Of a stretch of 7,765 bases of DNA, positions 1-7,073 are shown piece by piece. Positions within the stretch are counted from its first letter, which is position 1. Each line of letters starts with the position of its first letter. The stretch covers positions 1-7,765 of the forward strand of contig NZ_CAMLGT010000183.1 in NCBI RefSeq assembly GCF_946479605.1, read 5' to 3'. Below the pieces are notes generated by a model. The model saw only the letters and a list, made by a program, of their open reading frames with translations, had not been told where the DNA came from and searched no databases. This DNA is from an uncultured Lacibacter sp. GTDB lineage: Bacteria; Bacteroidota; Bacteroidia; Chitinophagales; Chitinophagaceae. Made by a program: the position numbers and the translations under genes.

Positions 1-22
1 TGAAATTTTTTTCGCCATCTTT

Positions 23-53
23 TTTGTCATTTATAAAACCTCCCTTACATTTG
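23..53 (+). promoter_or_regulatory. Bacteroidota-type promoter for the tRNA genes
   Basis: A TTTG (23-26) is followed after 19 bases by TACATTTG (46-53). This matches the known Bacteroidota housekeeping promoter, a -33 TTTG with a -7 TAnnTTTG. Transcription would start near 59-61, about 20 bases before the first tRNA. It is the only good promoter match upstream of either tRNA, so it probably drives both. Seen: the two boxes and their spacing. Inferred: the start site. Confidence 0.72.
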
Positions 54-79
54 CACCCCAATCGTTCTTTAACACATCA

Positions 80-152
<73 letters not shown>

Positions 153-157
153 CAAAG

Positions 158-183
158 TCCCGCTCAACAGCGGGATTTTTTTT
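158..183 (+). terminator. hairpin with T-run between the two tRNA genes
   Basis: A perfect 7-bp stem, TCCCGCT (158-164) with AGCGGGA (169-175), has a 4-base loop and is followed by eight T residues (176-183). This is the form of a factor-independent terminator. Its 5' arm region repeats the end of tRNA-Gly: TTCCGCTCAA at 146-155 and TCCCGCTCAA at 158-167 share 9 of 10 bases. tRNA-Leu starts only 12 bases further on with no visible promoter of its own, so the site must leak, or act as a processing or protective hairpin. Confidence 0.75.
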
Positions 184-195
184 CACTATTCGGCT

Positions 196-281
196 GCCCC
201 GGTGGTGGAATTGGTAGACACGCAGGACTTAAAATCCTGTTCGCAGCAATGCGAGTAACGGTTCAACTCCGTTCCGGGGCA
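196..281 (+). tRNA. tRNA-Leu (anticodon TAA)
   Basis: This is an 86-base class II tRNA. The acceptor stem pairs GCCCCGG (196-202) with CCGGGGC (274-280), with discriminator A281 as expected for leucine tRNAs. The anticodon stem CAGGA/TCCTG (223-227 and 235-239) encloses loop CTTAAAA, giving anticodon TAA at 230-232, which reads UUA and UUG. The long variable arm TCGCA-GCAA-TGCGA (241-254) is the leucine/serine/tyrosine hallmark. The T arm pairs AACGG with CCGTT around TTCAACT. The 3' CCA is not encoded. It lies 43 bases after tRNA-Gly and is probably co-transcribed with it. Confidence 0.97.
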
Positions 282-286
282 CATTT

Positions 287-314
287 AAAGCAACGAAAGT
301 TGCTTTTTTTGTTT
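287..314 (+). terminator. intrinsic terminator after tRNA-Leu
   Basis: A perfect 8-bp stem, AAAGCAAC (287-294) with GTTGCTTT (299-306), is capped by a GAAA tetraloop, and the T-run continues to 310 (then G and TTT). It starts five bases after the tRNA-Leu discriminator, the same spacing as the hairpin behind tRNA-Gly. Confidence 0.82.
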
Positions 315-332
315 GTTGCAGGTTGCTCTGTC

Positions 333-375
333 ATAAAAAAGAAAAGCGACGTTTATCGTCGCTTTTCTTTTTTAT
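333..375. terminator. long symmetrical hairpin, probable bidirectional terminator
   Basis: A perfect 19-bp inverted repeat (333-351 with 357-375) has a 5-base loop, TTTAT. The core pairs GCGACG with CGTCGC. The flanks are A-rich on the left and T-rich on the right, so a U-tract follows the stem on either strand. It lies between the + strand tRNAs and the minus strand gene ending at 442, which fits a terminator shared by converging transcripts. Confidence 0.85.
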
Positions 376-441
376 AAACTTCGAGTTTAGTTATTGCAAG
401 TATTAACAATTTCCTATTCACAAATTAACATTCATAAATAA

Positions 442-1281
442 CTAATCAAACCAGTAAGTAACATACCCCAACAATTGCTTTTTTTTAATAAAGCAACTTT
501 CTTTTGATTTCAACCCTTGCTCATTGTATTGATAGCGCCAGGTTACATAATCGCTGCTGCCTGCTTGCACAGAGATCATTTGTGAAACCTGCGATTGTTC
601 ATTGTATTCAAACACATAATCGGGCAGCAAACGGCGGGCACGTTCATTATAACGCACTACATCTGTTAAACGATTCTTTTCATCATAGTAGTAATACCAG
701 TTTTGCGTGGGTTTGCCTTTTGCCAAAATGATCTCTTCACCCACATTGCCTTTTTCATCGGGTTTAAATTGTACAACCGTTGTATCGGTGCCGTTTTTTA
801 TCTGCAACATCGAAACAGGAAAACCTGTTGAATCATAATTGTACTGATGCTTTACCGTTTCTTTTGTTTTATACGCATAGGCCTGCGATGTATTTTCCAC
901 TACTGCCAGCCTTCCTGCAGCATCATAGATGTAGGTTGAAACATTCAACGTAGAGGTGGAGCTGTCGGCACTGCGTATCAGCTGGCCTTTGGCATTAAAC
1001 TGGCTCACCAATACCGATTGCATGGTGCTGATCGTTTGTGTGTATGTTTTAATGATGTTAAACGCAGGACTTATTTCCTGGAAACAAACAAATTCTTTCA
1101 CAGGTTCACCACCTCCTTCAAATGATTGCAGTACCACTTTGCGGATCTTATTTGTTTTGTACTGTTTGATCTGTTCCATGGTTTGGCGGGTACCAAGTAT
1201 GTCTTTCTGGTAGAACTGGCTATAGCTTAATAACGGCAGCAAGGCCAGTAAAGCAACAGCGGATAGTAGTTTGTGCATCAT
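442..1281 (-). CDS. secreted protein with degenerate YD (RHS-like) repeats, function unknown
   Basis: From ATG 1281 the product has 279 residues; a second ATG at 1278 is equally possible. The N-terminus is a signal peptide: M-M-H-K, then a Leu/Ala-rich core to about residue 18, then S-Y-S-Q. No lipobox cysteine is present, so export to the periplasm or outside is likely. The body carries about seven short units of the form aromatic-x-[YF]-[DN]-x-x-G-x-[LPV], for example YIYDAAGRL, YNYDSTGFP, YYYDEKNRL, FEYNEQSQV and YQYNEQGLK. These resemble the YD repeats of RHS proteins and MORN-like beta-hairpin repeats. There is no RHS core end motif or toxin domain, and the protein is far shorter than true RHS proteins. 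The open frame extends upstream to a TTG at 1368, but that part overlaps the divergent gene start and lies upstream of a clear promoter box (1288-1295), so I reject it. It stands alone on its strand and ends at the 333-375 terminator. Function unknown; structural or surface roles are guesses. Confidence 0.85.
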   Translation of the reverse strand: MMHKLLSAVALLALLPLLSYSQFYQKDILGTRQTMEQIKQYKTNKIRKVVLQSFEGGGEPVKEFVCFQEISPAFNIIKTYTQTISTMQSVLVSQFNAKGQLIRSADSSTSTLNVSTYIYDAAGRLAVVENTSQAYAYKTKETVKHQYNYDSTGFPVSMLQIKNGTDTTVVQFKPDEKGNVGEEIILAKGKPTQNWYYYYDEKNRLTDVVRYNERARRLLPDYVFEYNEQSQVSQMISVQAGSSDYVTWRYQYNEQGLKSKESCFIKKKQLLGYVTYWFD

Positions 1282-1301
1282 GTGGGGCAAAGATATTTCT
1301 G
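1270..1301 (+). promoter_or_regulatory. candidate promoter of the DUF3667-mazG-kinase operon
   Basis: TTTG (1270-1273) is followed after 20 bases by TATTTCTG (1294-1301), one mismatch from TAnnTTTG. The start site would be near 1307, giving a leader of about 48 bases before ATG 1355. It overlaps the divergent -7 box at 1288-1295, so the two polymerases could compete. Another AT-rich possibility, TATTTTTA at 1330-1337, has no partner box. Confidence 0.35.
1288..1295 (-). promoter_or_regulatory. -7 promoter box of the YD-repeat gene
   Basis: On the minus strand this reads TATCTTTG, an exact match to TAnnTTTG. Only six bases separate it from the ATG at 1281, so transcription should begin at or within a base or two of the start codon. 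No clear TTTG -33 box is seen at the usual distance. This supports starting the gene at 1281/1278 and suggests a leaderless or nearly leaderless mRNA. Confidence 0.6.
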
Positions 1302-1354
1302 AAAAGAGAAACGTATGGGTGAATCTTTTTATTTTTAGCAAAAACACAGGATAT

Positions 1355-2479
1355 ATGTCGCACGGCAAGGAACGGAAAGAAAAAAATTGCTTGAACTGTA
1401 ATGCAAGGGTCTTTGGCCGTTATTGTCATGTGTGCGGGCAGGAGAATATTGAACCGAGGGAATCGGCATGGGAGTTGGTGGTTCATTTCTTTAACGACAT
1501 CACTCATTTTGAAGGCAAGTTTGGCAAGGCGATCCGTTATGTATTGTTCCGCCCCGGTTTTTTACCTGCTGAGTATGCACGTGGCCGCAGAATGAGTTAC
1601 ATGAACCCTGTACGGATGTATGTGTTTACATCGGCTTTCTTTTTTATCATTTTCTTTTCGCTGTTTAAGATCGATGATAGTGCGGTGGCAGTTAGCTATG
1701 CCAAACTGGAAGAACGTTTCAAAGACAGTGATGTAAATTTTGATGTCAACTTTGTTTCCGGGGAGATCAGTGTTGCCAGGCATACGGTAGGTAACCTCAA
1801 CAGGATGGATCAGTTGAATGAGCGATTGATCGATTCACTGATAAAAGTAAACGCACAGGAGAGAGATTCAACACAGGCAGGCGATACCGTTAAAAGGAAA
1901 AAGCCACCAACCTTATTTGATTTTAATGGGAAGTTTGAATCGGTTAAAGTATATGATTCCATTCAACAGTCATTACCGGAAGATGAACGGGATGGATGGT
2001 TTGGAACAATGGTCAACAGGAAAGCAGCAGCCATCAATGAAAAGTATGGCAAAACACCGGGACTTGCATTTGCCCGCATTGGCGATGTATTTCTGCATAA
2101 ACTGCCTACTATCTTCTTTGTATCGTTACCCATGTTTGCACTTATTTTATCATTACTGTATGTACGCAGACGCAGGCAATTCAATTTTGTGAATCATGGC
2201 ATCTTCAGTATCTATTATTATATTTTCTGTTTCCTGTTACTGCTCATTTATTTTGCAGCAAACAAACTGGGCAATACAACAGGCTGGAGCATTTTTATCT
2301 GGGTGCAGGTAGCACTTTCTTTATGCTTCTTTATTTACCTGTACAAAGCCATGCGTAATTACTACGGGCAGGGCAGGGCTAAAACCATCATCAAATACAT
2401 TCTTCTTAACTTCATCTTTTTCATTCTTGTTATTTTCCTTTTCACTGGATTTTTAATTTTCTCTGCATTTAATATTTAG
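1355..2479 (+). CDS. DUF3667 family zinc-ribbon membrane protein
   Basis: The product has 374 residues. Residues 12-29 form a short zinc ribbon, C12-x2-C15 and C24-x2-C27-G-Q, followed by a conserved block at about 45-87 (ITHFEGKFGKAIRY, LFRPGFLPAEY, RRMSYMNPVRMY). This combination is typical of DUF3667, a Bacteroidota family of unknown function. A hydrophobic span at about 88-105 is followed by a hydrophilic, probably extracytoplasmic, stretch of some 145 residues. Four more spans lie near 251-273, 287-309, 316-337 and 347-372. The ribbon should face the cytoplasm. ATG 1355 is chosen because it directly precedes the ribbon. The frame is open back to a TTG at 1271, but that stretch holds no recognisable sequence and runs through the likely promoter region. 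An AGG at 1348-1350 is only a weak ribosome site. The stop is three bases before mazG. The family call is confident; the function is unknown. Confidence 0.9.
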   Translation: MSHGKERKEKNCLNCNARVFGRYCHVCGQENIEPRESAWELVVHFFNDITHFEGKFGKAIRYVLFRPGFLPAEYARGRRMSYMNPVRMYVFTSAFFFIIFFSLFKIDDSAVAVSYAKLEERFKDSDVNFDVNFVSGEISVARHTVGNLNRMDQLNERLIDSLIKVNAQERDSTQAGDTVKRKKPPTLFDFNGKFESVKVYDSIQQSLPEDERDGWFGTMVNRKAAAINEKYGKTPGLAFARIGDVFLHKLPTIFFVSLPMFALILSLLYVRRRRQFNFVNHGIFSIYYYIFCFLLLLIYFAANKLGNTTGWSIFIWVQVALSLCFFIYLYKAMRNYYGQGRAKTIIKYILLNFIFFILVIFLFTGFLIFSAFNI

Positions 2480-2482
2480 AAT

Positions 2483-3265
2483 ATGGATACAGCCACTTCA
2501 GATAGTTTTCTTCGTCTGGTAAAAATTATGGATGAACTACGGGAGCAATGCCCGTGGGACAAAAAACAAACGATCCATACACTGCGTCAGCTCACGATTG
2601 AAGAAACGTATGAGCTTACGGATGCTATCTCAGAAGAAAACTGGAAACACATAAAAGAAGAGCTGGGCGATCTGATGCTGCACATTGTTTTCTATTCAAA
2701 GATCGGTTCAGAACAGGGACAGTTTACAATACCGGAAATGATCAATGGCATTTGTGATAAACTCGTAGCCCGCCATCCGCATATTTACAGCGATATAAAA
2801 GTGAATGACGAAGAAGATGTAAAACGCAATTGGGAAAAGCTGAAGATGAAAGAAGGAAAAACTTCTGTATTGAGCGGTGTGCCAAAGGGATTACCTTCTA
2901 TGGTAAAAGCCATTCGCATACAGGAAAAAGCAAAGCAAGTGGGTTTTGAGTGGGACAACAAAGAACAGGTGTTTGCTAAAATTGAAGAAGAGATCAATGA
3001 ATTGAAAGAAGTGGTGAACACCGGCGAGCATGATAAAATGGAAGAGGAGCTGGGTGATGTTTTCTTTTCATTGGTGAATTATGCACGGTTTTTGCAGATA
3101 GATGCTGACCATGCATTGGAACGCACCAACCAGAAGTTTATAAAGCGGTTTACACAAATGGAACAGGAGGCTGTGAACGAAGGGAAACAATTAGTAAACA
3201 TGAGCCTTGAAGAGATGGATGATATCTGGAACCGCATCAAACAAAAAAACAGGGAATCGCAATAA
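2483..3265 (+). CDS. mazG: nucleoside triphosphate pyrophosphohydrolase MazG
   Basis: The 260-residue product is a full-length two-domain MazG, about the size of the E. coli enzyme. This cytoplasmic enzyme cleaves NTPs and dNTPs to the monophosphate and pyrophosphate, removing non-canonical nucleotides, and in E. coli it also affects (p)ppGpp levels. The N-terminal domain has the CPWD signature (23-26) followed by QT, then the metal-binding E40-E41-x2-E44 with DAI, and E60-x2-D63 in an EELGDLM motif. The C-terminal domain repeats the pattern with E169-E170-x2-E173 and E189-x2-D192 (EELGDVFFS), followed by an alpha-helical K-F-x2-R-F segment. All metal ligands of both domains are present, so it should be active. 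ATG 2483 lies three bases after the upstream stop, and the next frame opens near its own stop, so it is the middle gene of a three-gene operon. No mazEF toxin-antitoxin genes are nearby. Confidence 0.96.
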   Translation: MDTATSDSFLRLVKIMDELREQCPWDKKQTIHTLRQLTIEETYELTDAISEENWKHIKEELGDLMLHIVFYSKIGSEQGQFTIPEMINGICDKLVARHPHIYSDIKVNDEEDVKRNWEKLKMKEGKTSVLSGVPKGLPSMVKAIRIQEKAKQVGFEWDNKEQVFAKIEEEINELKEVVNTGEHDKMEEELGDVFFSLVNYARFLQIDADHALERTNQKFIKRFTQMEQEAVNEGKQLVNMSLEEMDDIWNRIKQKNRESQ

Positions 3266-3269
3266 TATC

Positions 3270-6200
3270 TTGAACCACATTACAACCATCCGCCGCTTTG
3301 TTAATAAAAATGGCTACCTGCTTATTCTGGCCGGTTGGTTACTTACATTTTCTTACCTGTTTCAATATTACTGGTCGTACACTTCTGCACCTGTGCAGGT
3401 GAAAAAAGCATTGCAGAAGAATATCAATCGCAGGGAAAAAGATTTTGCAGGGATTTTAAAAGATACTTCGCTGCTGCTGCGCCTCAAGCAGGGAAAATCA
3501 TCGAAGGATGATGTAGGAGCACTTGTAGGAAAGGATTATTTCATTTTTGTTGCTTCCGATGGCAGTGATGGTTTTCAAACAAGATTCTGGAATACACAAA
3601 CCATTTTACCTACCAATGAACTATGGCAAAGGGCCGATGGTATTTGGTTTGAGCAACTCATTAACGGGTATTATACTGTTTATAAACAAACAGTAAAGCT
3701 GGGCAACAAATCGTCGTGCTATGCCATGGCACTGATACCTGTAAAGTGGAATTATTTTGTTACCACAAACTATCTCAGTAACACATTTGCATACGTAAAT
3801 GGAATTGAAAAATATTATTCCATCAGCGATCTGGAACAATCTTCATTGCAGGTAAAGGCAACAGATGGCACAGGTTTGTTTTGGTTAAAAGAACAGAGCA
3901 ATTTTCCGCAACCGTTAAATAAAATGACGGTGTTACTCCGCTTCATGGCAATGTTTTGTTTTTTAATGCTGTTACACAAAGCAGCGGCAGCACTGGTTAT
4001 GCGTTATTCCTTCAGCATTGGGTTGTTGTTTTTAGTAATGGCCATACTGTTGTTGCGTGTATTAAGCTATTATTTCCCCATTCCGTTAAATCTCCGCCAG
4101 TTTGATCTGTTTGATCCTGCTGTATATGGATCCAACAGTATTTTGCGTTCATTGGGCGATCTGTTGATCAACTCGTTTTTATTGTTGTGGGTACTGCTTT
4201 TTATCCGGCGTTATGGAAAAACAGCGGTCATTGTTCCTTTTCGGTTTAACCGTCAGGTGGGACTTATCATTACAACGGTTCTTATTTTCGGTTTAACCAT
4301 TCTGTTTGGAAATATTGTCCGCAGTCTTATTGCCGATTCGCAGATATCATTTGATGTAACCAATATCTTTAGCCTGAATATTTTCAGCTTTGCAGGCTTC
4401 TTTATTCTTGGTTCTCTTGCTTTGAATTACTTCCTGCTTGTTGACTGGCTGTTTGGTTTTTTGAAACGCTACAGCGAAAACAAACTGCAGATACAGATAC
4501 TGATGATCACCATTGCAGGGTTGCTGTATCTTACATTTACACTCAGCTCATCACTGGTATTGTATCACCTGGCATTGCTTGGCTGGTTGTTGTTGCTTAC
4601 AGTTTTATTCAGCAGCCGCCGCATGCAGCTCAGCTTTTTGCCATCAACAGGAAAAACTATTTTCTGGTTATTCTTTTTCTCTGTTTCACTTACAGCATTA
4701 CTCATCAGTGAAAATGGAAGAAAGCAATGGTTGAAGCTGACCAGTATGGCAGAGAAGCTGAGTTTGCAAACCGATCCTTCTGCGGAAAGTTTGCTGAACA
4801 TTGCACTGCGCAATTTCAGAAGCGATTTTCTGGATGAACAGTTTTACCGTTTTTCTAACCAGGGCAGCAGCCAGTTTTTAAAAGACAGCCTGGTGAGTGA
4901 AAGTTTTACAGGCTATCTCAATAAGTTTGATACAGAGATCTATGCCTTCAATGAACTGGAACAACCGCTGTATAATATTGATTCCACAGCATACAGCACG
5001 CTTAATACCATTTATAATTTACAAAGCAGGCCCACCAGTGTGCGTGACTGGCAGTATTACGAAGAATCGTTCGACAGGTTTTATTATATAGCACGTAAAG
5101 AAGTGGTGGACCGGGAAACAGGAAGGCTTACCGGGTTTATCTTTCTTGTATCAAGACCCAAGCGTTATTCCGATGAAAAATTTTATCCCGAGCTGTTTTC
5201 CAAATCCTTCAACCTGTTACCCGATAATGCACCAACGTATGCCTATGCCATTTATAAAAACAAAGAGCTCATCACGAGTGCCAATGATTATCCTTTTCCT
5301 ATTCACTTAAATCAGGAACAGGAAAACAAATCAACCTATACAAGAATAAAAAAGAATGGCTACCTGGAACTATGGTATTCAGCATCAAAAAACCTTACGG
5401 TGGTAGTTACCAAACCGCAAAATAATTTGCTTGAGTCCATTACATTATTTGCCTGGTTGTTTTGTGTGTTCCTGTTAATGCTGGCCATTTTCAGAATGGT
5501 ACAATATCTGCTACGCTTGGGTGTTAACCGCAGCCAGTGGAAACAGCATTTGCAGCTTACTTTCCGCACACAGGTACACACAACTATCATTGGTATCAGT
5601 ATTTTTTCATTCCTCATCATTGGTGCATCAACCATTTTCTTTTTCATTAACCGGCACAGCCGTATCAATAAAGAACGTCTTTCACGCACCATCGGTATTA
5701 TGCGTTCAGAAGTGGAAGCAGCATTGAACAATCATGCAATATTTGATGATGTGTTGAAAGTATATGATGATGCTTCATCACGTGAGTTACAAAATAAGGT
5801 GAACCGCATTTCGGAGATACATGGTGTGGATGTAAATATTTATGACCCGGAAGGGAATCTCCGTATCTCATCGCAGCCCTATTATTACAACAAAGGATTG
5901 TTAAGCAGGAAATCTGATCCGTTGGCATATTATAAATTAACAAGGGAATACCTTGTGCAAACGGTAGAAGATGAACAAGTGGGCAACAGATCATACATGA
6001 GTATTTATGTGCCCGTGCGTGATGAACAAGGGCAGCCTTATGCGTACCTGAATATTCCATACTTCACATCACAAAACGAACTGGAACAGGAGATATCCAA
6101 CTTTCTTGTAACACTCATTAACCTGAATGCATTTATTTTCCTCATTGCAGGCCTCATCGCTTTTTTTGTAACAAGCCGCATCACCAATTCCTTCGCCATC

Positions 6201-7028
6201 ATCAGCGAAAAAATGAAGGAAATAAAACTGGGTAAAACAAACGAAGCAATTGTCTGGAACCGTAATGATGAAATTGGTGAGCTGGTGCAGGAATACAACC
6301 GCATGGTGAAACAGCTGGAAGAAAGTGCCAACCTGCTTGCACGTAGTGAAAGGGAAGGGGCATGGCGTGAAATGGCAAGACAGGTAGCACACGAAATCAA
6401 AAATCCGCTTACACCCATGAAGCTGAGTATTCAGTACCTGCAAAAAGCTGTTGATTCAAACTCGGCTGATGCAAAAAGTATTTCGCAGAGTGTGGCAAAA
6501 ACATTGGTGGAACAGATCGATTACCTTTCGAACATTGCATCTGACTTTTCAAGTTTTGCAAACATTGGTAATCCGCGGCTTGAAAAAGTAAATCTTTCTG
6601 AATCGGTACAATCAGTTGTAGGTTTATTTAACATGCAGGAAAATGCACAGCTTCATTTCAGCACAAATGCTGAAACAGCTTTTGTAATGGCCGATAAAAC
6701 ACAACTCAACCGCTTGTTCACAAACCTCATCCGCAATGCCATTGAAGCAGCGCCTGCTGATGAAACGGCAAAAGTACAGGTAACCGTAGAGTTGAAGCAG
6801 GAAACCGTGCAGGTATCTGTGCAGGACAATGGTGAAGGTATTCGTCCTGATCTGCAGGAGAAAATATTCTATCCCAACTTTACGACCAAAACATCAGGTA
6901 CAGGCCTTGGCCTGGCAATGTGCAAGAGTATTGTGGAGCAAATCAAAGGTGAAATATGGTTTACTACTGAACAGCAAAAAGGCAGCACCTTTTTTGTGGA
7001 ACTGCCTTTGTTAATGAGTAATGAATGA
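3270..7028 (+). CDS. large multi-pass sensor histidine kinase (HAMP-HisKA-HATPase, NtrY-like H-box)
   Basis: About 1252 residues from TTG 3270, which lies four bases after the mazG stop. ATG 3219 and TTG 3207 are also in frame but overlap mazG. Positions here are counted from TTG 3207; subtract 21 for the 3270 start. Order: membrane span at 35-55; extracytoplasmic segment at about 56-240; eight hydrophobic spans between 241 and 504; second extracytoplasmic segment to about 743; spans at about 745-768 and 792-814; third sensor segment to about 968; span at 970-990; HAMP to about 1042. The kinase core follows: H-box VAHEIKNPLTPMKLS with the phospho-accepting His1062, N-box with Asn1177 (LIRNAIEA), G1 box DNGEG from Asp1207, and G2 box GTGLGLA from Gly1231. 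The 12-span count puts the kinase in the cytoplasm, as required. The AWREMARQVAHEIKNPL stretch resembles NtrY-type kinases. All catalytic motifs are intact. No receiver domain and no response regulator are in the window, so it is an orphan kinase here. The ligand and partner are unknown. Confidence 0.93.
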   Translation: MNHITTIRRFVNKNGYLLILAGWLLTFSYLFQYYWSYTSAPVQVKKALQKNINRREKDFAGILKDTSLLLRLKQGKSSKDDVGALVGKDYFIFVASDGSDGFQTRFWNTQTILPTNELWQRADGIWFEQLINGYYTVYKQTVKLGNKSSCYAMALIPVKWNYFVTTNYLSNTFAYVNGIEKYYSISDLEQSSLQVKATDGTGLFWLKEQSNFPQPLNKMTVLLRFMAMFCFLMLLHKAAAALVMRYSFSIGLLFLVMAILLLRVLSYYFPIPLNLRQFDLFDPAVYGSNSILRSLGDLLINSFLLLWVLLFIRRYGKTAVIVPFRFNRQVGLIITTVLIFGLTILFGNIVRSLIADSQISFDVTNIFSLNIFSFAGFFILGSLALNYFLLVDWLFGFLKRYSENKLQIQILMITIAGLLYLTFTLSSSLVLYHLALLGWLLLLTVLFSSRRMQLSFLPSTGKTIFWLFFFSVSLTALLISENGRKQWLKLTSMAEKLSLQTDPSAESLLNIALRNFRSDFLDEQFYRFSNQGSSQFLKDSLVSESFTGYLNKFDTEIYAFNELEQPLYNIDSTAYSTLNTIYNLQSRPTSVRDWQYYEESFDRFYYIARKEVVDRETGRLTGFIFLVSRPKRYSDEKFYPELFSKSFNLLPDNAPTYAYAIYKNKELITSANDYPFPIHLNQEQENKSTYTRIKKNGYLELWYSASKNLTVVVTKPQNNLLESITLFAWLFCVFLLMLAIFRMVQYLLRLGVNRSQWKQHLQLTFRTQVHTTIIGISIFSFLIIGASTIFFFINRHSRINKERLSRTIGIMRSEVEAALNNHAIFDDVLKVYDDASSRELQNKVNRISEIHGVDVNIYDPEGNLRISSQPYYYNKGLLSRKSDPLAYYKLTREYLVQTVEDEQVGNRSYMSIYVPVRDEQGQPYAYLNIPYFTSQNELEQEISNFLVTLINLNAFIFLIAGLIAFFVTSRITNSFAIISEKMKEIKLGKTNEAIVWNRNDEIGELVQEYNRMVKQLEESANLLARSEREGAWREMARQVAHEIKNPLTPMKLSIQYLQKAVDSNSADAKSISQSVAKTLVEQIDYLSNIASDFSSFANIGNPRLEKVNLSESVQSVVGLFNMQENAQLHFSTNAETAFVMADKTQLNRLFTNLIRNAIEAAPADETAKVQVTVELKQETVQVSVQDNGEGIRPDLQEKIFYPNFTTKTSGTGLGLAMCKSIVEQIKGEIWFTTEQQKGSTFFVELPLLMSNE

Positions 7029-7031
7029 TGA

Positions 7032-7067
7032 GTGAACAAGAACATGTTCTTACCACTTGCCATTCAC
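7032..7067. repeat. inverted repeats between converging kinase and thioredoxin genes
   Basis: GTGAACAAG (7032-7040) can pair with CTTG (7056-7059) and TTCAC (7063-7067) with a 3-base bulge. Nested inside is a perfect 14-base palindrome, AAGAACATGTTCTT (7038-7051), which would compete for the same bases. There is no T-run on either strand, so it is not a standard intrinsic terminator. It is the only structure in the 45-base gap and might slow or end converging transcripts. Confidence 0.4.
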
Positions 7068-7073
7068 CACTGA

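Noticed and set aside
1271..1354. N-terminal extension of the DUF3667 protein from TTG 1271
   Set aside because: The 28 residues precede the family's zinc ribbon, are unlike the family, and overlap the divergent promoter region.
1282..1368. N-terminal extension of the YD-repeat protein from TTG 1368
   Set aside because: It would bury the signal peptide, overlap the divergent gene start and lie upstream of the TATCTTTG promoter box.
2483..3265. mazG as part of a mazEF toxin-antitoxin system
   Set aside because: No mazE- or mazF-like frame is nearby, and MazG alone is a housekeeping enzyme.
5360..6443. Several minus strand open frames of 62-126 codons
   Set aside because: They are shadows inside the kinase gene, whose frame encodes continuous HAMP and HisKA motifs. 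Their Cys/His-rich or Ser-rich translations are typical antisense artefacts.
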